The notes beneath the pieces were generated by a model, which was not told the DNA's origin, made no database searches, and saw nothing but the letters and a program-made list of their open reading frames with translations. From Odoribacter sp. AF15-53 (GTDB lineage: Bacteria > Bacteroidota > Bacteroidia > Bacteroidales > Marinifilaceae), in the NCBI RefSeq assembly GCF_003479425.1, contig NZ_QUHC01000005.1, positions 248,001 to 312,000 on the forward strand: DNA of 64,000 nucleotides, written 5' to 3'. Of this stretch, positions 17,733-26,443 are shown in pieces. Both the position numbers and the translations under genes were made by a program. Position 1 is the first letter of the stretch. Each line of letters opens with the position of its first letter.

Positions 17733-17854
17733 ATGAAAAATTTACTTTGATGTTACATAAAAGGTATCCTGATAATCACGTGTTTATTCCTTCTCGATTA
17801 ACTTTTACCCATCTGTGGGGAGGTGAATGGAGAATACCTGGTAGTTGCATCTGA
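17733..17854 (+). promoter_or_regulatory. Efflux operon leader with two overlapping mini-ORFs
   Basis: Two short frames fill the leader. MKNLL (17733-17750) ends in a TGA that shares its A with the ATG of a 34-codon frame (17750-17854; begins MLHKRYPDNHVF, ends GGEWRIPGSCI). Inside it, AGGTAT at 17762-17767 can pair with ATACCT at 17834-17839, and a small CCCA/TGGG hairpin sits between them. A translated leader that controls downstream expression, as known for some resistance genes, would look like this. Neither peptide is recognised. Confidence 0.4.
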
Positions 17855-17902
17855 TCTTTCCTATTTTTTTCATTTAATTCTATAATTCATTAATAAAAAC
17901 GT

Positions 17903-19222
17903 ATGAGCAAATTATTTTTGTTCATAGCGATGCTCTGTGTGTCGTTATGTACAGTGTGTGTGCATGCCCAGAATACGGGCAGGCGGGTTGTCACGATCGA
18001 GGAAATGTTTTCTATCGCTGATCGCAATGCGAAGGCATTGCGGCCGTATTCCACGATGATCGAGGAAGCAACCCAGAATGTGAAAATCGCTAAAAGTGCC
18101 CGTCTTCCTGATATGGACGTGTCAATTTCTGCCAGTTTTTTGGGTAACGGGATTTTGTTGGATCGTGATTTTTCGAATTCTACGAAGGCGCCCATGCCGC
18201 ATTTCGGTAACAATTTTGCCTTGGAGGTATCCCAGGTGATATACGCGGGAGGAGTCGTGAATAGCGGGATAGAAATCGGCAAGTTGCAGGAAAAGATGGC
18301 GGGTCTTTCCCTTGAAAACGAACGGGATAAACTGCGTTTTATGTTGGTGGGTTATTACCTTGATCTATTTAAACAAAAGAATCTTCTTCGGGTTTACGAG
18401 CAGAATATCGAGCAGACTCGTCAGGTTCTCGCGGATATTCGAGCGAAGCATACGGAGGGAGTGGCTCTGGGAAATGATGTTACGAGGTATGAACTTCAAC
18501 TTTCAAACCTGGAATTGGCTCGTACTCAAATCCGAAATTCCGTTGCAATTCTGAATAACAATTTGGTTACAATTTTAGGATTACCGGAAGAAACGTACGT
18601 GGAGCCGGACACGACGCTCGTATCCCGTTTTATGCCAATCAATGATGCCGAGCATTGGACCGGACGGGCTTTACGTCATTCGTTGCCATTGCAGCAGAGT
18701 TTTTTGACCGTGGAGATGAACAAGCAGCAGGAGCGGGTGACACGATCGGATTTGCTTCCCAAGGTTGCTTTTTTCGCGAGTAATCATTTCGATGGCCCGA
18801 TCACGATAGAGGTTCCGCCCATAGATAAGAATTTCAATTACTGGTACGTGGGTGTGGGAATAAAGTATAACATCGCGTCGCTTTACAAGTCGAACAAATC
18901 GTTAAAACATAGTCGGCTGACAACTCGCCGGGCATTGCAGCAATACGACGATACGAAAGAACAGACGGAACTTGCCGTGAAGGCAGATTATATCAGGTAC
19001 ACGGAAGCGCACGAGCAGCTTAACGCGCAAATTAAGAATGTCGAGTTGGCCAATCAAAATTACACGATTGTAAATAACCGGTACAAGAATGATATGGCGC
19101 TTATTACAGACATGCTTGATGCGAGTGCTGCCAAATTATCGGCAGAACAGCAGTTGGTGAATGCCCGCATCAATATCATTTTCCATTATTATAAACTTCT
19201 CTATGTATCAGGAACACTTTAA
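17903..19222 (+). CDS. TolC-family outer-membrane efflux channel
   Basis: A 439-residue protein with a signal peptide (FIAMLCVSLCTVCVHA) and the tandem helical repeat of TolC/OEP channels: two homologous halves with long coiled helices (for example LRVYEQNIEQTRQVLADIRA and ELAVKADYIRYTEAHEQLNA) and the GNDVTRYELQLSNLELARTQ turn motif. It would form the outer-membrane duct of a tripartite pump with the HlyD- and MFS-type proteins encoded next. Confidence 0.9.
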   Translation: MSKLFLFIAMLCVSLCTVCVHAQNTGRRVVTIEEMFSIADRNAKALRPYSTMIEEATQNVKIAKSARLPDMDVSISASFLGNGILLDRDFSNSTKAPMPHFGNNFALEVSQVIYAGGVVNSGIEIGKLQEKMAGLSLENERDKLRFMLVGYYLDLFKQKNLLRVYEQNIEQTRQVLADIRAKHTEGVALGNDVTRYELQLSNLELARTQIRNSVAILNNNLVTILGLPEETYVEPDTTLVSRFMPINDAEHWTGRALRHSLPLQQSFLTVEMNKQQERVTRSDLLPKVAFFASNHFDGPITIEVPPIDKNFNYWYVGVGIKYNIASLYKSNKSLKHSRLTTRRALQQYDDTKEQTELAVKADYIRYTEAHEQLNAQIKNVELANQNYTIVNNRYKNDMALITDMLDASAAKLSAEQQLVNARINIIFHYYKLLYVSGTL

Positions 19223-19233
19223 AATACACTATT

Positions 19234-20268
19234 ATGAATAGAAGAACTAGAAGAATCATTTCGAACACGATTGTTGTCATTGTCATACTGATTGCGTTTG
19301 TCGGGGTGTGCTCCCGTTTCTTTCATTTCGGGACGGTCGAATACACGGATAATGCGCAAGTGCGTCAGCATATCGTGCCTGTAAATAGCCGAGTACAGGG
19401 TTTTATCAAGAAAGTTTATTTCGATGAATACCAGCAGGTCCGTAAGGGGGATACGCTGGCATTAATCGAGGATGCCGAGTTTGTTCTCCGGTTGGCTCAG
19501 GCAGAAGCCGACTATCAGAATGCTATTTCGGGAAAGCATGTCGTTTCTACCGGGGTGAGCACGACCCAGAACAATGTTGCCGTTTCGGATGCAAGTCTTC
19601 AGGAGGCGAAGATCTTGTTGGATAACGCGGAACGTGATTACAAGAGATTTAAGAATCTTTTGGGACAGGATGCGGTAACCCGCCAGCAATATGACAAAAT
19701 GGAAACCGCCTACCTGGCGGCAAAGGCGAGGTTCGAGTTGCTTTCCCGGCAGAAAAAGTCCGCTTCGCTGGTTACTTTGGAACAAACCCGGCGTCTGGAG
19801 CAAACCGAAGCGGGCATAAAACTTGCCGAGGCGGCTCTTGCCCTTGCCCGGTTGAATCTTTCGTACACGGTGATTATTGCCCCGTGTGACGGAATTACCG
19901 GACGGAAGAATATTCAGGAGGGGCAACTCGTGCAACCCGGGCAAACGTTATTGAACGTGATTGACGAGAATGACAAATGGATCGTGGCTAATTATAAGGA
20001 GACGCAGACGCTTCATATTGTCCCGGATCACGCTGTCGATATTCAGGTTGATGCCTTGCCCGATGTCACCTTCAAAGGGGTTGTGCGTTCTGTATCCCAA
20101 GCCACGGGGGCTTCTCTCTCACTTTTGCCGCAGGATAATTCGGCAGGGAATTTTGTCAAGGTGGAACAACGTATACCCGTGAAAATTGAATTTACGGAAG
20201 AGAACGATCCCCAAGCACTTCGTCGTCTTCGTGCCGGGATGAATGTTCAATGTTTTGTAAATTATTGA
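19234..20268 (+). CDS. HlyD/EmrA-type periplasmic adaptor
   Basis: A 344-residue membrane-fusion protein. One N-terminal span (about residues 10-30), a lipoyl/barrel half (TDNAQVRQHIVPVNSRVQGF and VRKGDTLALIED), a long helical hairpin (about 85-210), the returning half (IIAPCDGITGRKNIQEGQLV) and a C-terminal barrel. The sequence EYTDNAQV at the first barrel strand is typical of EmrA-type adaptors that pair with MFS pumps. It starts 11 bases after the channel gene. Confidence 0.92.
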   Translation: MNRRTRRIISNTIVVIVILIAFVGVCSRFFHFGTVEYTDNAQVRQHIVPVNSRVQGFIKKVYFDEYQQVRKGDTLALIEDAEFVLRLAQAEADYQNAISGKHVVSTGVSTTQNNVAVSDASLQEAKILLDNAERDYKRFKNLLGQDAVTRQQYDKMETAYLAAKARFELLSRQKKSASLVTLEQTRRLEQTEAGIKLAEAALALARLNLSYTVIIAPCDGITGRKNIQEGQLVQPGQTLLNVIDENDKWIVANYKETQTLHIVPDHAVDIQVDALPDVTFKGVVRSVSQATGASLSLLPQDNSAGNFVKVEQRIPVKIEFTEENDPQALRRLRAGMNVQCFVNY

Positions 20269-20272
20269 TGAT

Positions 20273-21895
20273 ATGGATGATCATAATAAGTTTTCGTTAG
20301 CTTTCATGCGTGATTTCGTCCCGGAAAAACTTCGTCCCTGGATTATAATTCTTATCGCCGTTGTTTTCCAATTTTCAGGCGGCGTGTATCTGGCGGCAGT
20401 TAGCGAGATGGGGGGAGCGCTTGCCTTGAAACAGGAAGATATCATGATGGCCGGTTACGCCTCCATGGTAAGTATGGCTCTCTCTTTTGCCATCCTGTTC
20501 AGGCTTAAATTCCGCTTCCCGCCGCGCACGTCGTTATCGGTTTGTGCGGTTGTTATCGTCCTTGCTAATTTGATTTGCCTGAATACCGGGAACGTGGTGG
20601 TGTTGGTCGGCGTGAGTTTTATCGCGGGATTTTTCCGTATGTGGGGGACGTTTGAATGTAATTCGTCTCTACAGCTTTGGATTACACCCAAGCGGGATTT
20701 GTCGATATTCTTCTGTTACATTTTTCTCATGGTAAATGCCTGTATTCAGCTTTCCGGGCTGACGACCGTGCATATCGCCACGTGGATTAACTGGCAGTAC
20801 ATGCATTGGTTCGTTATCGCGCTACTGCTTGGTGTGCTTGTTTTCGTGCTGATAGGGTTTCGTGACGATCGTTTGATGAAATATTTGCCTCTTTACGGGA
20901 TTGATTGGCTCGGTGGGGCTCTCTGGGGGATAACCGTGTTGGCGATCGTGTTCGTGGGCGTGTATGGCGAGCATTATGATTGGTTTTCCTCTCCCCATAT
21001 CCGGATGGCTTCGTTTATAGCGGTGGTTTCTCTTTTGCTTAATATATCAAGGGCGTTAGTCATCCGGCATCCTTATCTTGACTTGTCGATTTGGACGTAT
21101 CGGCCGATGTGGTTGACGTTCGTGCTTTATATTGTCATTGATTTCCTGTTGGCTCCCCAGCACGTGTTGGAGCATATTTACATGGAGGGGATTCTGAAAT
21201 ACGATGCCCTGCATTTGATTTCGTTGAATTGGATTGTGTTGCTAGGGATCGTTGCCGGGGCTATTTTCACGTATTATACTTTTGCTCTCCGTAAATGGGG
21301 ATATAAGCGGATGTTGGTTTTTGCCATGTCGTGTGTTACCGCTTATCTGCTTGTGTTTTATTTTCATCTGGATTATAATCTTCCCAAAGAAGCGTTGTAT
21401 TTGCCTGTTTTCTTGCGAGGTATGGGATATGTGGTCGTGGCGATCTGTTTCCTGACGGCTCTGTCGGGAAGTGTGCCTTTTCGTATTTTCTTTCACGCGG
21501 TTACCACTCAAACGCTTGTAAGTGCAACTTTGGGTGGCGTGATCGGTAACGCGCTTTTGGGACGGATATTGAATGTCGTGGTGACAAAAAATACGATGTT
21601 GTTGAGTGGCGAGCTTGATGACGTGCATGCTGCGGCCGCGGGAATCCCTTTACCCCAGTTGTATGGCATCGTGCGGCAACAGGCAATGATGGTTTCTATG
21701 AAGGAGATTTTTGGTTGGTTGGTCTTGCTGGCACTGTTTTGTCTGTTGATATTTATATTGAAGGAAAGTAGTTTGCGGATGGGGAATATCATTCATCCCA
21801 AGTTCAGCACGATTCGTCGTTTGATTAAACATGAACTTCGAATTGACCGGATATTTGCCGCGAGACGTTTGCCGCTGGAGGGGCGTAAATTGTGA
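20273..21895 (+). CDS. MFS efflux transporter (DHA2/EmrB-like)
   Basis: A 540-residue integral membrane protein with about 14 hydrophobic spans, in keeping with the 14-TM drug:H+ antiporter class. The start is 4 bases after the adaptor stop. The sequence is divergent from classical EmrB and the substrate cannot be told. The C-terminal tail (about 505-540) is basic and cytoplasmic. The operon carries no local repressor gene. Confidence 0.85.
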   Translation: MDDHNKFSLAFMRDFVPEKLRPWIIILIAVVFQFSGGVYLAAVSEMGGALALKQEDIMMAGYASMVSMALSFAILFRLKFRFPPRTSLSVCAVVIVLANLICLNTGNVVVLVGVSFIAGFFRMWGTFECNSSLQLWITPKRDLSIFFCYIFLMVNACIQLSGLTTVHIATWINWQYMHWFVIALLLGVLVFVLIGFRDDRLMKYLPLYGIDWLGGALWGITVLAIVFVGVYGEHYDWFSSPHIRMASFIAVVSLLLNISRALVIRHPYLDLSIWTYRPMWLTFVLYIVIDFLLAPQHVLEHIYMEGILKYDALHLISLNWIVLLGIVAGAIFTYYTFALRKWGYKRMLVFAMSCVTAYLLVFYFHLDYNLPKEALYLPVFLRGMGYVVVAICFLTALSGSVPFRIFFHAVTTQTLVSATLGGVIGNALLGRILNVVVTKNTMLLSGELDDVHAAAAGIPLPQLYGIVRQQAMMVSMKEIFGWLVLLALFCLLIFILKESSLRMGNIIHPKFSTIRRLIKHELRIDRIFAARRLPLEGRKL

Positions 21896-21945
21896 TTACT
21901 AGTGATAATTTCTGTCGGAATGACCCTCGTAATAGACAATTGTAT

Positions 21946-21953
21946 TACCTTTG
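21946..21953 (+). promoter_or_regulatory. -7 element upstream of rpiB
   Basis: TACCTTTG fits TAnnTTTG, 52 bases upstream of the rpiB ATG; the -33 region has no clear TTTG. Confidence 0.5.
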
Positions 21954-22005
21954 TATGTAGAAATGTATAACTAATGCTGTTTGGACAGCTATAATTTTTA
22001 TAAAG

Positions 22006-22440
22006 ATGAAAATAGCGATAGCATGTGACCATGCCGGTTACGAGTATAAGGAACGATTAGTGAAATATCTTCGTGAAAAAGGTCATGAGGTAAAAGATTT
22101 CGGAGCATTTTCTGCCGAGAGTATGGATTATCCGGATACGGCTCATCCGATGGCTTCTGCCGTTGAATCGGGAGAGTACGAGAAAGGAATTGCTATTTGC
22201 GGGAGTGGTAACGGTATTTCAATGACAGCCAACAAACACCAGGGAATACGTTGTGCTTTATGCTGGAATATGGAGATTGCCGCTTTAGCTCGTCAACACA
22301 ATAATGCTAATGTGGTCGGTCTGCCCGCCCGCTTCATTGCTTACGAAGAGGCTCAGAATATTGTGGATACATTCTTGGCCACGGATTTCGAGGGAGGGCG
22401 TCACCAGAGAAGGATTGATAAAATTCCGGTGAGGGAATAA
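22006..22440 (+). CDS. rpiB: Ribose-5-phosphate isomerase B
   Basis: A 144-residue enzyme of the RpiB/LacAB family interconverting ribose-5-phosphate and ribulose-5-phosphate. Motifs: CDHAGYEYKE at the N-terminus, GICGSGNGISM-type loop (AICGSGNGISMTANKHQGIR) with the catalytic Cys, and the C-terminal GGRHQRRIDKI. Length matches the family. Confidence 0.95.
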   Translation: MKIAIACDHAGYEYKERLVKYLREKGHEVKDFGAFSAESMDYPDTAHPMASAVESGEYEKGIAICGSGNGISMTANKHQGIRCALCWNMEIAALARQHNNANVVGLPARFIAYEEAQNIVDTFLATDFEGGRHQRRIDKIPVRE

Positions 22441-22622
22441 AAACTCTTGGGTTTATAAAGTTTGTAAAGTTTGTAAGGTTCATAAAGTTTATAAAGTTAT
22501 AAGATTACGGGTGTCCTTCGGACAAAGTTAACGGCAGCTTCTGCTGCCGTATACAAAGCGCCCCGCGGGGGTCCACAAACTTTATAAACCTTATGAACCT
22601 TATAAACTTTATAAACTCGAAT
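22441..22622. repeat. 9-bp-period inverted-repeat element with GC hairpins
   Basis: Fills the gap between rpiB and maeB, whose genes converge. Left arm: a run of 9-base units of the form GTTTATAAA / GTTTGTAAA / GTTCATAAA (about 22450-22502). Right arm: the inverted form (about 22575-22618). The centre contains three GC-rich hairpins (TGTCCTTCGGACA, GGCAGCTTCTGCTGCC and CCCCGCGGGG). It may serve as a bidirectional terminator for the two genes, but it is far larger than needed. Confidence 0.75.
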
Positions 22623-22624
22623 CG

Positions 22625-24907
22625 TCAGATTCGACACATATCCACCGGCATCTCCTTTTGTGCATCCGTCACGGCTAGGGTGGTCATGTAAACGATATCT
22701 CTCACACTACATCCCATTTGTAATATATGTACGGGTTTGTTCAATCCTAACAGGACGGGACCGATGATTTCGTTGTTTCCGAGTTCTTGCAACACGCCCA
22801 AAGCGATACTTCCGGAACTGAGGTTCGGGAAGATGATCGTGTTTACATCCTTGTTTGCCAACGGGGAGAAAGGAAAACGGGCTTGTCTCAGTTCCGTGTT
22901 GAAGGCAATAGAAGCGGACATTTCACCGTCAACCAAGATTTCAGGATATTTGCGATGTAATGTATCCACGGCTTCCTGTATTTGTGCCGGGCTTCCCAGA
23001 CGGTATTCCCCGAAATTGGAGTATGATGTCAGGGCGACAACGGGTTCAACATTGAATTGTTTCACGGCTTCATAGGTTAAAACGGTCACGCATTCGAGCG
23101 TGTCGGCTGACGGGTGGCTGTTGACGGTCGTGTCGGCCAGGAAATATGTTCCCTTTTTGTTAGTCACGATGTGCATTCCCACGGCGTATTTGCAACAAGC
23201 TCTCAGGCCGATAATATCCTTGGCAGCCCGGAGAACGTCGTGGTAATTGGAGTGTATGCCGGAAATAAACCCGTCGGCATCCCCGGATTCTACCATCATT
23301 AGCCCGATGAAGTTCGGGTTTTTCATTAACTCTTTGGCTTGTTCCAGAATAATCCCCTTACGCTGTCTTTTCTCGTAATAAGCTTGGGTGTATTGATTGA
23401 TCTTCTTCGCCTCTTTAGCCGGGTCGAAAATGGTGAGTTCGGGTAGTTCCAGTTTATATTGCTTTTGAAGGGCTTCGATCTCTTTTTTCGTACCGATGAG
23501 TATGGGATGAGCGATTTGTTCCGAAAGAATTTCCTGTACGGCCATCAGCGTTTTTATGTCTGCCCCTTCTGCGAACACGATCCGTTTGGGATTGGTTTTC
23601 GCCTTCCGGGTCATGCGACGCATCAGTCTTTCATCCTGTCCCATCCTCTTTTCCAGTTGGTCGCGATAGGCATCCCAATCCTCGATGTCTTTACGGGCAA
23701 CACCTGATTCCATGGCAGCCTTGGCAACAGCCGGGGCGATACGGCTGATCAAGCGGGTGTCCAATGGTTTCGGGATAATATAATCCCGCCCGAAGGCAAG
23801 TGACGGGTCATTGTAGGCCATCTTCACGTTTTCCGGCACGGGTTCTTTCGTGAGTTCGGCCAGCGCGTAAGTGGCGGCCAGTTTCATTTCTTCGTTAATC
23901 CCCCGTGCCTGAACATCCAGTGCTCCGCGGAAAATGTACGGGAATCCGAGAACGTTGTTGATCTGGTTGGGATAGTCGGAGCGTCCGGTAGCGAAAATGA
24001 TATCCGGGCGGCTATGTATGGCCTTGTCATAACCGATTTCCGGGTTCGGGTTGGCCAGCGCGAACACGATTGGGTCTTTTGCCATGCTTTGAATCATTTC
24101 CTCGGTTAGAATGTCGGCAACGGAAAGTCCCAGGAACATATCGGCTCCCACGAGTGCTTCAGGTAATGTGCGTGCGGATGTCTCAACGGCAAATTCCTCT
24201 TTCTCTGCGTTGAGTCCGGCTCTTCCCGTGTAGATCACGCCTTTGCTGTCACACATAAGCATGTTTTCTTTCTTCACGCCTAGAGCTTTGTAAAGGCGGG
24301 CGCAGGAAATGGCGGCGGCCCCGGCCCCGTTAACAACGACACGGATCGAATCAATCTTTTTCCCGTTGATTTCGAGGGCGTTCAATAGTCCGGCTGCCGA
24401 GATAATAGCCGTCCCGTGCTGGTCGTCGTGCATCACGGGGATATCCAGTTCCTCTTTCAGACGACGTTCAATTTCAAAACATTCCGGGGCCTTGATGTCT
24501 TCCAGGTTTATTCCCCCGAAAGTTGGTGCGATCATCTTGATCGTTTCGATGAATTTATCCACGTTTTTCGTGTCCACCTCGATGTCGAAAACATCAATAT
24601 CGGCGAAAATCTTGAAAAGTAATCCTTTTCCTTCCATGACCGGTTTCCCGGATAATGCCCCGATGTCGCCGAGTCCGAGCACGGCTGTCCCGTTCGAGAT
24701 CACGGCAACCAGGTTACTTTTGGCCGTGTATTTGTAAGCGTCTGTCTGATTCTTCTGAATTTCCAGACAGGGTTCGGCAACTCCCGGCGAGTAGGCTAAC
24801 GAGAGGTCATATTGTGTGCTATGTGGTTTTGTCGGAACGACTTCGATCTTTCCGGGGCGTCCCATAGCGTGATAATGCAAGGCTTGTTTTTTGTCCATGT
24901 TGTTCAT
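22625..24907 (-). CDS. maeB: NADP-dependent malic enzyme with phosphotransacetylase-like domain
   Basis: A 760-residue MaeB-type hybrid. The N-terminal half (about 1-430) is malic enzyme: YSPGVAEPC, MHDDQHGTAIISAAGL (metal and substrate region), VVNGAGAAAISCARL (dinucleotide fold) and FALANPNPEI. The C-terminal half (about 440-760) resembles phosphate acetyltransferase (RIVFAEGAD, SGDADGFISG, LSSGSIALGVLQ) and is thought to be regulatory. It decarboxylates malate to pyruvate and supplies NADPH. The encoded start MNNMDKKQA could be at the first or second Met. Confidence 0.96.
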   Translation of the reverse strand: MNNMDKKQALHYHAMGRPGKIEVVPTKPHSTQYDLSLAYSPGVAEPCLEIQKNQTDAYKYTAKSNLVAVISNGTAVLGLGDIGALSGKPVMEGKGLLFKIFADIDVFDIEVDTKNVDKFIETIKMIAPTFGGINLEDIKAPECFEIERRLKEELDIPVMHDDQHGTAIISAAGLLNALEINGKKIDSIRVVVNGAGAAAISCARLYKALGVKKENMLMCDSKGVIYTGRAGLNAEKEEFAVETSARTLPEALVGADMFLGLSVADILTEEMIQSMAKDPIVFALANPNPEIGYDKAIHSRPDIIFATGRSDYPNQINNVLGFPYIFRGALDVQARGINEEMKLAATYALAELTKEPVPENVKMAYNDPSLAFGRDYIIPKPLDTRLISRIAPAVAKAAMESGVARKDIEDWDAYRDQLEKRMGQDERLMRRMTRKAKTNPKRIVFAEGADIKTLMAVQEILSEQIAHPILIGTKKEIEALQKQYKLELPELTIFDPAKEAKKINQYTQAYYEKRQRKGIILEQAKELMKNPNFIGLMMVESGDADGFISGIHSNYHDVLRAAKDIIGLRACCKYAVGMHIVTNKKGTYFLADTTVNSHPSADTLECVTVLTYEAVKQFNVEPVVALTSYSNFGEYRLGSPAQIQEAVDTLHRKYPEILVDGEMSASIAFNTELRQARFPFSPLANKDVNTIIFPNLSSGSIALGVLQELGNNEIIGPVLLGLNKPVHILQMGCSVRDIVYMTTLAVTDAQKEMPVDMCRI

Positions 24908-25057
24908 TTTCTTGATCGTTTTAAAGGATTGTAAATCTATTTAGACTTGATTTAAATAACAAGGTGTCTAACGTTAAGAAAATGTTAAAGTTTAAATATT
25001 AACGCAGGTTAAAAGAAGTTATGATTATTTTAGCAAATTGGAAAAAAGGTGCGCTAT

Positions 25058-26407
25058 ATGATGGGAAAATTTGGAGGCATAATATTGATTCTAATATTAT
25101 TGATGTGGTGTTGTGATACCCGTAGAACTGTTGTGGAATTTAATCTTGTCGGGGCTTCCGGGGATAAACCGGAGTTGACGGTTAACGGGGTAGAACGGAA
25201 TATTGACGTGAACGAGGCGGGGTATGCCAAAGTTACCTTGGAACAGGGCGAGCATGGATACGGGACGTTAAAATACGGGAAAGATCGTATCCCTTTGTTT
25301 ATCGAAGAAGGAAATGACTTGAATATATTTATATACGGGGATAATGCCAGGGGAAATGTCCGTTTCGAGGGGAACGGGGCGCCCAAAAACAGGTATCTGA
25401 ATAGCCAGATTATGAAAAATCTCTCTTTTGATTACGAATTGGACGGTACAGAATTTCTGGAGCAATTGAGAGGACAGATTCAGGAACGGGTTCATTTCCT
25501 GGATACCATGGGCTTTGATGCCGCGTTCACGGAAATGGAACGGAACCGGATCAAGTATTCCACTTACAGGGCACTGGAGAATTACCCGTTGTATCACGCG
25601 TGGAGTACGGGAAATAAAGATTACCAGCCGGACACGGTTTACCTGTCGTGCATCAAGAATTTGATCAAGGAAGATGAAAAATTGTTAGTTCTCAAAGAAT
25701 ATCAAGAGGGCATGGCTTCGTTGGTATCATTAATTAGCACGTACCATTTGCAGGAATTCGATGCTTACAAGCAATTGATTGCGCAATTGGATTACGTCGC
25801 GAATCATTTGACAAACCGGACGTTGAGGGAGTTCCTGGTCGATCGTTACATCTACTCTTATTTGCTTGGTGCGGGAATTGACGAGCACACGGATGATATA
25901 TTGAAAATTTATGATCTTCACGTGAAAGATCCCGCGTTGCGTAAGCGTTTTCAGGAGTGTTACGATCGTTGCATGAAGATTGTACCCGGTAAGCCGGCTT
26001 ATAATTTCATGTTTACCGATATTGCCGGACAGGCGGTTAAACTGGAGGATTTCCGGGGGAAATATCTTTTTATCAACGTGTGGACCACGTGGGGCGTACC
26101 TTGTCGTTATGAGAATATCGCGTGGGAAAAACTGGAAAAACAGTTTGCCGATGATAACATTGTTTTCGTGGCTGTTTCTTGTGATAACGATCGGGCCGTC
26201 TGGGAAAAGCGAGTTCGGGAGAATCCCAAGGGAGAGGTGCAGTTGTACATGGGGAGTGATCGTTCTTTCATGGATTTTTATATGATCCGGGGTATCCCCC
26301 GGTTTATACTGATCGCCCCGGATGGGCGTATTATCAACTCGGATATGTCCCGTCCGTCAAGTCCCGAAACGGTTAAAATCTTGCGGGAGTATCTGAAAGA
26401 AAATTGA
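25058..26407 (+). CDS. Thioredoxin-fold lipoprotein with altered active site
   Basis: A 449-residue protein of the Bacteroidota TlpA-like type: lipoprotein signal ending LLMWCC, an N-terminal beta domain with a DUF4369-like look, a helical middle, and a C-terminal thioredoxin domain (about 315-449). The normal WCxPC site reads WTTWGVPCR, so the first redox Cys is Gly and only one Cys remains; the cis-proline loop GIPRFILI is kept. I moved the start from an in-frame GTG (25049) to ATG 25058, which has GGAAAAAAGG at good spacing. With one Cys it cannot do ordinary dithiol exchange. Confidence 0.8.
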   Translation: MMGKFGGIILILILLMWCCDTRRTVVEFNLVGASGDKPELTVNGVERNIDVNEAGYAKVTLEQGEHGYGTLKYGKDRIPLFIEEGNDLNIFIYGDNARGNVRFEGNGAPKNRYLNSQIMKNLSFDYELDGTEFLEQLRGQIQERVHFLDTMGFDAAFTEMERNRIKYSTYRALENYPLYHAWSTGNKDYQPDTVYLSCIKNLIKEDEKLLVLKEYQEGMASLVSLISTYHLQEFDAYKQLIAQLDYVANHLTNRTLREFLVDRYIYSYLLGAGIDEHTDDILKIYDLHVKDPALRKRFQECYDRCMKIVPGKPAYNFMFTDIAGQAVKLEDFRGKYLFINVWTTWGVPCRYENIAWEKLEKQFADDNIVFVAVSCDNDRAVWEKRVRENPKGEVQLYMGSDRSFMDFYMIRGIPRFILIAPDGRIINSDMSRPSSPETVKILREYLKEN

Positions 26408-26443
26408 ATCTTACTTGAAAATTGTTTTTAACTTGATCCGGGG

